DNA of 64,000 bases from Morinoia aosen (lineage: Eukaryota; Arthropoda; Malacostraca; Amphipoda; Talitridae). The notes below the pieces were generated by a model. The model made no database searches, had not been told where the DNA came from, and saw only the letters and a program-made list of their open reading frames with translations. Shown here piece after piece: positions 29,701 through 42,068 of the stretch. The DNA lies in contig CM059563.1 in the NCBI GenBank assembly GCA_030386875.1, positions 36,990,139-37,054,138 on the forward strand, read 5' to 3'. The first letter of the stretch is position 1, and each line of letters starts with the position of its first letter. Made by a program: the position numbers and the translations under genes.

Positions 29701-32700
29701 AATGACGACACCAATTTTTATCAGTGAAAGGGTTTCACTCTACTTATAAATTCGAAGCCTGCCAACAGACAGCGTCAGCGTTACTGGCAGTCACAGCAGC
29801 AGACACAATACCGCAAGGCTTCCTATGTAAAACAAAATAAAATTTACAAAAGAAACGTTAATAAAAATTCATGACTTACAACAAAGAAGAAAATTCACAG
29901 CTAGAATGACGACACCAATTTTTATCAGTGATTGGGTTTCACTCTACTTTTCCATTCGAAGCCTTCCAACAGACAGCGTCAGCGTTACTGGCAGTCACAG
30001 CAGCAGACACAATACCGCAAGGCTTCCTATGTAGAAAAAATTAACAAAAGAAACGTTAATAAAAATTCCTGACTTACAACTAAAGAGAAAATTCACAGCT
30101 AGAATGACGACACCAATTTTCATCAGTGATAGGATTTCACTCTACTTCTAAATTCGAAGCCTGCCAACAGACGGCGTCAGCGTTACTGGCAGTCACTGCA
30201 GCAGACACAATACCGCAAGGCTCCCTATGTAAAAAAAAATTAACAAAAGAAACGTTAAAAAAAATTCCTGACTTACATCTAAGGAGAAAATTAACAGCTA
30301 GAATGACAACACTAATTTTTATCAGTGATAGGGTTTCACTCTACTTCTAAATTCAAAGCCTGCCAACAGACAGCGTCAGCGTTACTGGCAGTCACAGCAG
30401 CAGACACAATACCGCAAGGCTTCCTATGTAAAATAAAAAGTAATTAACAAAAGAAACGTTAATAAAAATTCCTTACTTACAACTAAGAGAAAATTCACAG
30501 CTAGAATGACGAGACCAATTTTTATCAGTGATAGGGTTTCACTCTACTTCTAAATTCGAAGCCTGCCAACAGACAGCGTCAGCGTTACTTGCAGTCACAG
30601 TAGCAGACACAATACCGCAAGGCTTCCTATGTAAAATAAAATAATATTAACAGAAGAAACGTTAATAAAAATTCCTGACCTACAACTAATGAGAAAATTC
30701 ACAGCTAGAATGACGACACCAATTTCCATCAGTGATTAGGTTTCACTCTACTTCTAATTCGAAGCCTGCCAACAGACAGCGTCAGCGTTACTGGCAGTCA
30801 CAGCAGCAAACACAATACCGCAAGGCTTCCTACGTAAAATAAAATAATATTAATAAAAGAAACGTTAATAAAAATTCCTGACTTACAACTGAGGAGAAAA
30901 TTCACAGGTAGAATGGCGACCCCAATTTTTATCATTGATAGGGTTTCACTCTACTTCTAAATTCGACGCCTGCCAACAGTCAGCGTCAGCGTTACTGGCA
31001 GTCACAGCAGCAGAGACAATACCGCAAGGCTTCCTATGTAAAATAAAATAAAATTAACAAAAGATACGTTCATTAAAATTCATGACTTACAACTGAGAAG
31101 AAAATTCACAGCTGGAATGACGACACCAATTTTTATCAGTGATACGGTTTCACTCTACTTCTAAATTCGAAGCCTGCCAACAGACAGCGTCAGCGTTACT
31201 GGCAGTCACAGCAGCAGACGCAATACCGCAAGGCTTCATATGTTTAATAAAATAAAATCAATAAAAGAAACGTTAATAAAAATTCCTGACTTACAACTAA
31301 AGAGAAAATTCACAGCTAGAATGACGACACCATTTTTTATCAGTGATAGGGTTTCACTCTAATTCTAAATTCGAAGCCTGCCAACAGACAGCGTCAGCGT
31401 TACTGGCAGTCACAGCAGCAGACGCAATACCGCAAGGCTTCCTATGTATAATAAAATCAAATTAATAAAAGAAACGTTAATAAAAATTCCTGACTTACAA
31501 CTAAAGAGAAAATTCACAGCTAGAATGACGACACCAATTTTTATCAGTGATAGGGTTTCACTCTACTTCTAAATTCGACGCCTGCCAACAGTCAGCGTCA
31601 GCGTTACTGGCAGTCACAGCAGCAGAGACAATACCGCAAGGCTTCCTATGTAAAATAAAATAAAATTAACAAAAGATACGTTCATTAAAATTCATGACTT
31701 ACAACTGAGAAGAAAATTCACAGCTGGAATGACGACACCAATTTTTATCAGTGATACGGTTTCACTCTACTTCTAAATTCGAAGCCTGCCAACAGACAGC
31801 GTCAGCGTTACTGGCAGTCACAGCAGCAGACGCAATACCGCAAGGCTTCCCATGTATTATAAAATAAAATTAATAAAAAAAACGTTAATAAAAATTCCTG
31901 ACTAACAACTAAAGAGAAAATTCAAAGCTAAAATGACGACACAAATTTTTATCAGTGATAGGGTTTCACTTTACTTCTAAATTCGAAGCCTGCCAACAGT
32001 GAGCGTCAGCGTTAATGGCAGTCACAGCAGCAGAGACAATACCGCAAGGCTTCCTATGTAAAATAAAATAAAATTAACAAAAGATACGTTGATAAAAATT
32101 CCTGACCTACAACTAAGAAGAAAATTCACAGCTAGAATGACGACACCAATTTTTATCAGTGAAAGGGTTTCACTCTACTTATAAATTCGAAGCCTGCCAA
32201 CAGACAGCGTCAGCGTTACTGGCAGTCACAGCAGCAGACACAATACCGCAAGGCTTCCTATGTGAAATAAAATAAAATTAACAAAAGAAACGTTAATAAA
32301 AATTCATGACTTACAACAAAGAAGAAAATTCACAGCTAGAATGACGACACCAATTTTTATCAGTGATTGGGTTTCACTCTACTTCTAAATTCGAAGCCTT
32401 CCAACAGACAGCGTCAGCGTTACTGGCAGTCACAGCAGCAGACACAATACCGCAAGGCTTCCTATGTAGAAAAAAATTAACAAAAGAAACGTTAATAAAA
32501 ATTCCTGACTTACAACTAATGAGAAAATTCACAGCTAGAATGACGACACAATTTTTTATCAGTGATAGGGTTTCACTCTATTTCTGAATTCGAAGCCTGC
32601 CAACAGTCAGCGTCAGCGTTACTGGCAGTCACAGCAGCAGACACAACACCGCCCGGCTTCCTATGTAAAATAAAAAAAAATAAACACAAGTAAAGTTAAT

Positions 32701-35700
32701 AATAATTCCTGACTTAAAACTAAGGAGAAAATTCACAGCTAGAATGACGACACCAATTTTTATCAGTGATAGTGTTTCACTCTGCTTCTAAATTCGAAGC
32801 CTGCCATCAGACAGCGTCAGCGTCACTGGCATTCACAGCAGCAGACACAATACCGCAAGGCTTCCTATGAAAAAAAAAATAAATTTAAAAAAAGAAACGT
32901 TAACAAAAATTCTTCTCCTACAACTAAGGAGAAAATTTACAGCTAGAATGACGACACCAATTTTTATCAGTGATAGTGTTTCACTCTACTTCTAAATTCG
33001 AAGGCTGCCAACAAACAGCCTCAGCGTTACTGGCAGTCACAGCAGCAGACACAATACCGCGAGGCTTCCTATGTAAAATAAAACAAAATTTACAACAGAA
33101 ATGTTGATCAAAATTCCTGACTTACAACTAAAGAGAAAATTCACTGCTAGAATGACGACACCAATTTTTATCAGTGACAGGGTTTCACTCTACTTCTCTA
33201 TTCGAAGCCTGCCAACAGACAGCGTCAGCGTTACTGGCAGTCACAGCAGCAGACACAATGCCACAAGGCTTCCTCTGTAAAATAAAATTTTCAAAAGAAA
33301 CGTTAATAAAAATTCCTGACTTACAACTAAGGAGAAATTTCACAGCTAGAATGACGACACCAATTTTAATCAGTGATTGGGTTTCACTCTACTTCTAAAT
33401 TCGAAGCCTGCAACAGACGGCGTCAGCGTTACTGGCAGTCACTGCAGCAGACACAATACCGCAAGGCTTCCTATGTAAAAAAAAAATAACAGAAGAAACG
33501 TTAAAAAAAATTCCTGACTTACATCTAAGGAGAAAATTAACAGCTAGAATGACGACACTAATTTATATCAGTGATAGGGTTTCACTCTACTTCTAAATTC
33601 GAAGCCTGCCAACAGACAGCGTCAGCGTTACTGGCAGTCACAGCAGCAGACACAATACCGCAAGGCTTCCTATGTAAAATAAAATAAAATTACCAAAAGA
33701 AACGTTAATAAAAATTCCCTTCTTACAACTAAGAGAAAATTCACAGCTATAATGACGATACCAATTTTTATCAGTGATAGGGTTTCACTCTACTTCTAAA
33801 TTCGACGCCTGCCAACAGACAGCGTCAGCGTTACTGGCAGTCACAGTAGCAGACACAATACCGCAAGGCTTCCTATGTAAAATAAAATAAAATTAACAGA
33901 AGAAACGTTAATGAAAATTCCTGACTTACAACTAATGAGAAAATTCACAGCTAGAATAACGACACCAATTTTCATCATCGATAGGGTTTCACTCTACTTC
34001 TAAATTCGAAGCCTGGCAACTGTCAGCGTCAGCGTTACTGGCGGTCACAGCAGCAGACACAATACCGCAAGGCTTCCTATGTAAAATCAAATAAAATTAA
34101 CAAAAGAAACGTTAATAATAATTCCTGACTTACAACTAAGGAGAAAATTCACAGCTAGAATGACGACACCAATTTTTATCAGTGATTAGGTTTTAATCTA
34201 CTTCTAATTCGAAGCCTGCCAACAGACAGCGTCAGCGTTACTGGCAGTCACAGCAGCAAACACAATACCGCAAGGCTTCCTACGTGAAGTAAAATAATAT
34301 TAATAAAAGAAACGTTAATAAAAATTCCTGACTTACAACTAAGGAGAAAATTCACAGGTAGAATGGCGACACCAATTTTTATCAGTGATAGGGTTTCACT
34401 CAACTTCTAAATTCGAAGCCTGCCAACAGACAGCGTCAGCGTTACTGGCAGTCACAGCAGCAGATGCAATACCGCAAGGCTTCATATGTATAATAAAATT
34501 AAATTAATAAAAGAAACGTTAATAAAAATTCCTGACTTACAACTAAAGAGAAAATTCACAGCTAGAATGACGACACCAATTTTTATCAGTGATAGGGTTT
34601 CACTCTAATTCTAAATTCGAAGCCTGCCAACAGACAGCGTCAGCGTTACTGGCAGTCACAGCAGCAGACGCAATACCGCAAGGCTTCCTATGTATAATAA
34701 AATTAAATTAATAAGAGAAACGTTAATAAAAATTCCTGACTTACAACTAAAGAGAAAATTCACAGCTAGAATGACGACACCAATTTTTATCAGTGATAGG
34801 GTTTCACTCTACTTCTAAATTCGAAGCCCGCCAACAGTCAGCGTCAGCGTTACTGGCAGTCACAGCAGCAGAGACAATACCGCAAGGCTTCCTATGTAAA
34901 ATAAAATAAAATTAACAAAAGATACGGTAATAAAAATTCCTGACTTACAACTAAGAAGAAGATTCACAGCTAGAATGACGACACCAATTTTTATCAGTGA
35001 TAGGGTTTCACTCTACTTCTAAATTCGAAGCCTGCCAACAGACAGCGTCAGCGTTACTGGCAGTCACAGCAGCAGACACAATATCGCAAGGCTTCCAATG
35101 TAAAATAAAATTAATAAAATAAACGTTAATAAAAATTCCTGACTTACAACTAAAGAGAAAATTCACAGCTAGAATGACGACACCAATTTTTATCAGTGAT
35201 AGGGTTTCACTCTACTTCTAAATTCGAAGCCTGGCAACTGTCAGCGTCAGCGTTACTGGCGGTCACAGCAGCAGACACAATACCGCAAGGCTTCCTATGT
35301 AAAATAAAATAAAATTAACAAAAGAAACGTTAATAAAAATTCCTGACTTATAACAAATTACAAAATTCACAGGTAGAATAACGACACCAATTTTTTTCAG
35401 TGATAGGGTTTCACTCTACTTCTAAATTCGAAGCCTGCCAACAGACAGCGTCAGCGTTACTGGCAGTCACAGCAGCAGACGCAATACCGCAAGGCTTCCT
35501 ATGAATTATAAAATAAAATTAATAAAAAAAACGTTAATAAAAATTCCTGACTTACAACTAAAGAGAAAATTCGAAGCTAGAATGACGACACAAATTTTTA
35601 TCAGTGATAGGGTTTCACTTTACTTCTAAATTCGAAGCCTGCCAACAGTGAGCGCCAGCGTTACTGGCAGTAACAGCAGCAGAGACAATACCGCAAGGCT

Positions 35701-36040
35701 TCCTATGTAAAATAAAATAAAATTAATAAAAGATACGTTGACAAAAATTCCTGTCCTACAACTAAGAAGAAAATTCACAGCTAGAATGACGACACCAATT
35801 TTTATCAGTGAAAGGGTTTCACTCTAATTATAAATTCGAAGCCTGCCAACAGACAGCGTCAGCGTTACTGGCAGTCACTGCAGCAGACACAATACCGCAA
35901 GGCTTCCTATGTAAAATAAAATGAAATTAACCAAAGAAACGTTAATAAAAATTCATGACTTACAACAAAGAAGAAAATTCACAGCTTGAATGACGACACC
36001 AATTTTTATCAGTGATTGGGTTTCACTCTACTTCTAAATT
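17761..36040. repeat. Higher-order satellite block of about 25 monomers in three copies
   Basis: Variant monomers recur in the same order at large constant offsets. Positions 17761-19.7 kb match 22416-24.3 kb (offset 4655). 19789 to ~21.7 kb matches 24852 to ~26.7 kb (offset ~5063). About 22615-27680 matches 30126-35185 (offset 7511, 37 monomers). The 408-base difference between the first two offsets means copy two has two extra monomers relative to copy one. Near-identity over 5 kb implies recent duplication. Confidence 0.85.
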
Positions 36041-37091
36041 CCTAAATTCGAAGCCTTCCAACAGACAGCGTCAGCGTTACTGGCAGTTACAGCAGCAGAG
36101 ACAATACCGCAAGGCTTCCTATGTAAAATAAAATAAAATTAACAAAAGATACGTCGATAAAAATTCCTGACCTACAACTAAGAAGAAAATTCACAGCTAG
36201 AATGACGACACCAATTTTTATCAGTGAAAGGGTTTCACTCTACTTATAAATTCGAAGCCTGCCAACAGACAGCGTCAGCGTTACTGGCAGTCACAGCAGC
36301 AGACACAAAACCGCAAGGCTTCCTATGTAATATAAAATAAAATTAACAAAAGAAACGGTAAAAATAATTCCTGACCTACCATTAAGATGAAATTTCACAG
36401 CTAGAATGACGACACCAATTTTAGTCAGTGATTGGGTTTCTCTCTACTTCTAAATTCGAAGCCTGCCAACAGACAGCGTCAGCGTTACTGACAGTCACAG
36501 CAGCAGACACAATACCGCAAGGCTTCATTTGTGTAAAATGAAATAAAATTAACAAAAGAAACGTTCATAAAAATTCCTTACTTACAACTAAGAGAAAATT
36601 CACAGCTAGAATGACGATACCAATTTTTATCAGTGATTGGGTTTCACTCTACTTCTAAATTCGAAGCCTGCCAACAGACAGTGTCAGCGTTACTGGCAGT
36701 CACAGTAGCAGACACAATACCGCAAGGCTTCCTATGTAAAATAAAATAAAATTAACAAAAGAAACGTTAATAAAAATTCCTTACTTACAACTAAGAGAAA
36801 ATTCACAGCTAGAATGACGATACCAATTTTTATCAGTGATAGGGTTTCACTCTACTTCTTAATTCGAAGCCTGCCAACAGACAGCGTCAGCGTTACTGGC
36901 AGTCACAGTAGCAGACACAATACCGCAAGGCTTCCTATGTAAAATAAAATAAAATTAACAGAAGAAACGGTAATAAAAATTCCTGTCTTACAACTAAGTA
37001 GAAAATTCACAGCTAGAATGACGACACCAATTTTTATCAGTGATAGGGTTTCACTCTACTTCTAAATTCGAAGCCTGATAACAGTCAGCGT

Positions 37092-39974
37092 GCCCAGCGT
37101 AACATACCAGATGCGTAACATGCCAGCAGAAAAGGATTACAGGTCGCGGGTGTACAAGCCCACGCCCACGTGTAACAAGCCCACCCTTTAAAGTAAACTC
37201 AATAATCGCTGGACAGAGAATCATTAAGGTAAGAATCTAATTAAAATTTCAAATTCCTCGGGAAAAACGGATACTCGAAGGATCAAAGCTGAACTTCTTT
37301 AGGCTCAGTGATAACAACATCAGGAGACAACATGAAATGAAAAGGCAGGAATAAATTACAAATTGGTACCGATTTTAATGTAGCAGATCAAAGTCAAAAC
37401 AGTACTAACTTGTAGTAGCTAGCATACGTAGTTGACAATAAAAAGAGGTTGGTAACGATAGAGATGGTAAAATGGAACCAACTTTCTTGACTAAGAAGTT
37501 TGTTACTTGTCTTTCGAAGTCGGATAACCAGTAATAATTTCTAAAGAAAATAATTTTAGAAACAGGGAGGCATCGTGGAGTGTAATTCGAAATAATCTTA
37601 TGAGCGCGTGAGATATATGTCTTGATGCACTTTAATTCAAAATGACAATTTCAATAACAGTGGAAACTAATTCTTAAATAAAAAAATTTTGCAAGTCAAA
37701 AATTTCGACTTAATCGCCCTTAAAAGCAACCAAACAATCATGAAATTTTCAAGCATATTTGAGTTTAATAACGCCTTATTGCGAAACGGAGAAGTAAGAA
37801 CTCAGGGACAAACATTTATATTTTGGCAGCGTGAGCGAGGCGACGGTTCGTGGATGACTCCATCTTCGCCACACATGAGTTCTATTGATTACTTCTGTTG
37901 AGAAATATAGGAATGCTGGGACGAAAGGGGACCTAAATTGAAATCTGAGCGACTGAACACCTGAAGACGAGAATAAATGAGAGCGGAGAGTTTGACTTAA
38001 GTGAGAAGTTACCGCCTCACTCTTGTGAACTTCATACAAAGAGGGAATCATGCCACTGAAATGACTAATAGTGGTTCAAAACAATTTTCAATTAGGTTAT
38101 GTCACTAAGGCTGAACGTAACACCGAGAATGAACCATGCAACCGATACAACGAGCAGTACGATCGAAACAACATTCAATCAAATATTTTTCCTCGTCACC
38201 ATTTTCAGATCAAAATATTAAACTACAGAAATACATTTTCACACGTTTCTTTAGAAAAGATGATGTACAGACTAATCAGCACTGGCAGTTCAAATACAAT
38301 CCCACAGAAGAAGTTAGAACTCCACATAAACTAACCCCACATCAATATTACATGTGATACACGAACAAGGAACCGTCACAAACGTTTCAACATTCAGCAA
38401 GCAAATGAGATACAAGCAGTAATGTGGCGTGCAGAATAATCAGAAAAGTCGAGCAATTGGCACTTTAAAATCATTACGGAAGAATAATGGGAGGCCTGTA
38501 GAAATATAAGGCCACAATTTCACAGCGAGTTGTTTATGGTGTGGAAAATTGTTGTCATAAGAATATAAACTTAACGATGACCAAGTCTAGAAGAACCCTT
38601 TGCATGTGTTCTTTTGGAGAGTACAATAAGCGTTGAGAAGGGAGAGAAATATTTCATCGCAACTTGAAGCACTTAAAACTCGGTTAATAAATTAAGAAGT
38701 CCATAAAAAAACTCAAGTCAGCAAACTATAAAGTCATTGCTTATTAAAGCGACCCATAAAATCCATGCCTATCATCCAAAACTTAACTAACCATTAAAAA
38801 CATAAATATTATTTAGAACTTGAGTTAACAAACCCATGCTTATTATTCAGAACTCAAGTTAGCTAACGGCGAAGCTCATGCTTGTTTTTTTCAAATCTCT
38901 AGTCAGAGAACTACATATGAAGCCCATGCAACTGTTATGCCCAGAACTAGTTAGGCAGTCCCAAGCCCATGATTTAATGTTTATGGTGCACAGATCTAGC
39001 AAAGCAATGCGGAACATCAAGGTCTCCCAGCAACAGGACAAGAAGCGAGCAATTCGAGAACCACACAGCATACTCACCTCAGCCTCTTAGAAGCGTTCGG
39101 GCTAATATCAAAGGTTAAATTAATAGGGTCCTGTAAAACCAAAACGTTATTTTAATTCCCTTATAAAACTCTCCAATGAAAAATTATTGAGCGTTGTGGT
39201 TAAAGTAGCCTACTTTGAAGATACGATTAGAATTAGTGATTCATTATACAGTTATTGGCCAAAATTCCAAAAGCGTTTTCGACAAAGCGTTTCGACAATG
39301 CAGTTCTCTTCGTCTGACCCCTCAACCCAGGCCACTCTACCACGGTTGCACCTGGGCAGCACAGCCCTGGGCATCACAAAGGCACGCAAGCCCCCTCCCC
39401 GCGACAAGGGCGAGATGGCGCGAGAGGGTCAATTGCGAGAACCTCGGAGAACGTTCAGCAGACATGGACAGAACATGGAAACTGGGAATGCTTTAAATAG
39501 AAAACGTAATGAAGGCCAATAATAAAAGAGACCCATCGTCAAACTAGAGAGGAAAAATTAAAAAAGTAGTAATTACCACGAATCATAGCCGACATTGTCT
39601 TGCACGGCTGCGGTAGTTAAATGAGCTAAATAAAAATCGGTTACAGAATTAGCAGCTTTATCCTTCCTATGTTACACCGTCACTAATTACAAAGGAAAAA
39701 AATTTGAGACAATGTGAGCTTTACGCAGTATCGTAGTGACGGTTGTGTGATTAGGAAGGGGACTGAGGTTACCGCACCAACCTTCGTAAGGTAAAATGAA
39801 AATTCATAGTCAAGGCAGCTTAGGATAGGTTAGAATAGGACTTATAGATGCAAGGTGATGGTACAATAACTCTGTTATCGAAGTTTTAAAAATTAACTGT
39901 ATTTTCCTGGGTCTAATCGCCAGTAAAAATATAAAATGGCTACAATAGTAACAGTGAAACTCAAAATCTCACCT
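37092..39974. other. Low-copy flank of the satellite, no convincing gene
   Basis: Sequence after the satellite edge is unrelated to the monomer. Near 37097-37130 there is a short imperfect duplication (gcgtaacataccag / gcgtaacatgccag). Between about 38680 and 38980 several diverged copies of a ~65 bp unit share pieces such as aactcaagt and cccatgc. A GC-richer patch at 39300-39480 is open in two forward frames but shows no recognisable domain and no clear splice sites. A 91-codon minus-strand ORF at 37776-38051 also resembles nothing I know. Confidence 0.5.
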
Positions 39975-40073
39975 TTACCACTCTCTCTTTTCGGAGAGCG
40001 GAGACTCTTCGTCCTGAGGGACATTTTCTTCGCTGATCTTCGAAAGAGACATTTTCTTGGGCCTGGCGCGTCT
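39975..40073 (-). CDS. Candidate terminal coding exon, unknown product
   Basis: On the minus strand a good acceptor (aatcaaaacttttgcag) precedes a frame of 32 codons ending in TAA at 39975-39977. The peptide starts RRARPKKMSLSKISEEN and is basic, then acidic (QDEESPLSEKREW). Its phase (0) fits the end of the candidate exon at 41534-41679. A donor-like gtgaga lies a few bases past the stop, so it could also be an internal exon with another ending. It may be the 3' end of the TRPA-like gene on the same strand or belong to a separate gene; the sequence does not decide. Confidence 0.4.
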   Translation of the reverse strand, partial: RRARPKKMSLSKISEENVPQDEESPLSEKREW

Positions 40074-41533
40074 CTGCAAAAGTTTTGATTGATTAGTTTT
40101 TTGTGTTCATCACCTTAACTACTTTACAAAGATCTGCTAATTTTATCACGTAGAGTTGGATGTATCAGCATACACAGACAGACACTGCTATTGCGTCGAG
40201 AGTGAAGTACAGCAGGGTAACGACAATTCGTGTTGTACGCACCATTCTAGTTATTTTTACATCACATCTCTTTTTTATGTAGGAATATATCATCACAAAT
40301 GTGATTCTTGAACTTCGTAGAACAAATGAATTAAAAATTCATGTCACAATCCACTAAAATGAACTTCCTGCACATCTCAAAATGCTAAATTCAAAATACA
40401 AAAACACTAACGTACGCGTCCAAGTCATCACATAACTCAAATCTATTGGAATGTAACTAGAAAAAATAAATAAATTTATTATCTAAGAATTAAATCTTAT
40501 TCACAACATGCCATATCGCTCTGTTACAGAACACGACCAATTTCTCAATAAATGAACGGAGTAACAATATGAGAATAAGATAGGCTACACGCTGTCCCAG
40601 CACCTCCACAAGTCGGAGCTACAAACAGGACATGCTAGGGAAATAACACGGTCGCGATGTGAGTCGCCGATGTACACGGATTGAATTTTCATGATGCTGC
40701 TGACCGACCAATAGTCCCAAAATCAATTTTATAAATACTTAATCAAAGCTAAATGAAGGCATGATCCTTGTAATGTTTGCTATTTTCAAAATTCCTTCCA
40801 ACAATGAACTTTAAATTTGAGTTTATTACTGAATTTCAGTTTAACACATGGAAGTCAACGTGATAGATTGATGTTGGTTTGATGGAAAATGGTAACAGAA
40901 TGAGTGATAGTTTGAAGGGGAAAATTGACACAATTGAAGATGATTTGTAGGAAAATGATAACGGAATGAGTGATAGTTTGAAGGGGAAAATTGACACAAT
41001 TGACGGTTTGTAGGAAAATAACACAATGAATCATGGTTTGTAGAGAAAAGGTAATACAATTGAAGACGATTTATAGAAAATGGTAACACAATTGATATTC
41101 ATTTGTATCTAAATGATTTGGCTTGTACTAGAACAGTGCCACAATTAATGACAGTTCGTTGTAAAATGGTAACACAATTGAGGGTTTGTAATAAGACGAT
41201 GCTTGCATTAGTCAAACAAAGGTTACTAGCGCTTCGACAACATAGGACATCTCGCACCAAATTCACAGCAGCAAGCTAATCCCATTTCTATAACTACTCC
41301 ACTCACAGCTACTTGAACATAGCATTGTGTCAGTCTCAAATTCAACATTTAAAGCAAAACTAACATGGAAATGATATTCGCTTCGAGAATACATTCTGCG
41401 GTTATGCAGTCACCGCCCGATTCCATAGTTCCAGAGCCAGAAAGCAGAGTAGGTACCAAGATCGGCGCCAAACACAACAGAGGGCGACTTCACCACAACG
41501 ATATGCTTCCTCTTGCAGGGCTCCCTCCCTCAC
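40074..41533. other. Putative intron or spacer with a degenerate AT-rich tandem repeat
   Basis: Between the two candidate exons nothing else codes. From about 40850 to 41195 diverged units with gaaaatggtaacacaattga and gtttgaaggggaaaattgac recur; the two best copies (near 40884 and 40950) are 66 bases apart. Two short overlapping minus-strand ORFs there are products of the repeat. Confidence 0.5.
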
Positions 41534-41679
41534 CTTCATAACACGGAGCGGAGTGCGCCGCCACGCCAGGTCTACGTAGGACTCTTCACCTTCACCGCTG
41601 TCATCCTCATCGTCGCTGGAGGGCTCATAATCGATGTCGTCTAATGCTGGTTTTCTCTTCTGGGCAATGAAAGCGAGCA
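41534..41679 (-). CDS. Candidate internal exon encoding an acidic segment, unknown product
   Basis: The minus strand shows an acceptor (ttcacctaacacag) and a strong donor (atgaag then gtgagg) 146 bases apart, with one frame open throughout. After two bases completing a split codon it reads LAFIAQKRKPALDDIDYEPS, then a run of Asp, Glu and Ser, then YVDLAWRRTPLRVMK. The acidic run with flanking basic residues suggests a flexible cytosolic or nuclear segment. It starts in phase 1 and ends in phase 0, compatible with the exon at 39975-40073. No family recognised. It could be a distal C-terminal exon of the upstream TRPA-like gene, since that gene's end was not found, but nothing in the peptide proves it. 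Confidence 0.45.
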
Positions 41680-41734
41680 CTGTGTTAGGTGAAAGTAAAT
41701 GCCGCTGGTAACAGAGTTCACACTCATGAACACA

Positions 41735-42068
41735 GAAACAGAATTGAGCCGTAAAGAGAACCACACCCTTGCTAAATTAAGCCAAACACCTCTAGTAACG
41801 ACAGAAAGAGAACCACGCACTCGCCAAACTGAACTAAACACCCCTGGTAACGGCAGAAAGAGAACCACACACTCGCCAAACTGAACTAAACACCCCTGGT
41901 AACGGCAGAAAGAGAACCACGCACTCGCCAAACTGAACTAAACACCCCTGGTAACGGCAGAATGAGAACCACGCTCTCGCCAAACTGAACTAAACACCCC
42001 TAGTAACGGCAGAAAGAGAACCACACACTCGCCAAACTGAACTAAATACCCCTAGTAACGACAGAAAA
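41735..42068. repeat. 52 bp minisatellite, about six copies
   Basis: Units containing ccaaactgaactaaacaccc, ctggtaacggcagaaag and agaaccacgcactcg recur about every 52 bases from the edge of the candidate exon at 41679. The first copy is the most diverged. 52 is not a multiple of three, so the ORFs across it on both strands are chance. Confidence 0.85.

Larger units (their letters stand above)
1..37091. repeat. Tandem satellite array, ~203 bp monomer, about 183 copies
   Basis: The same unit recurs head-to-tail without a break. The landmark atgacgacaccaattttt reappears about every 203 bases (near 78, 281, 484, 690, 893, 1096 and so on). Each monomer has an A-rich part (runs of taaaa, then aaacgttaataaaaattcc) and a more conserved part with tttcactctacttctaaatt, cagcgtcagcgttactggc and acaataccgcaaggcttc. 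Differences between copies are mostly single bases and length changes in the A-rich tract. The array runs off the left edge, so the true length is unknown. Such arrays are typical of centromeric or other heterochromatin; that role is inferred. Recurring ORFs of 67-74 codons inside it are by-products of the repeat, not genes. Confidence 0.97.

Noticed and set aside
1096..33398. Recurring 67-74 codon ORFs (MIGFHSTSKFEACQQ type) in the satellite
   Set aside because: They arise from the monomer sequence itself, mostly begin at GTG rather than ATG, are broken by single-base variants in most copies, and span a 203-base period that is not a multiple of three.
1..37091. CRISPR-like array
   Set aside because: The whole monomer is repeated; there are no short conserved repeats separated by unique spacers, and the context is eukaryotic.
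39187..39522. Plus-strand ORFs of 93-111 codons in a GC-rich patch
   Set aside because: Two frames are open at once, no known motif, no convincing splice sites.
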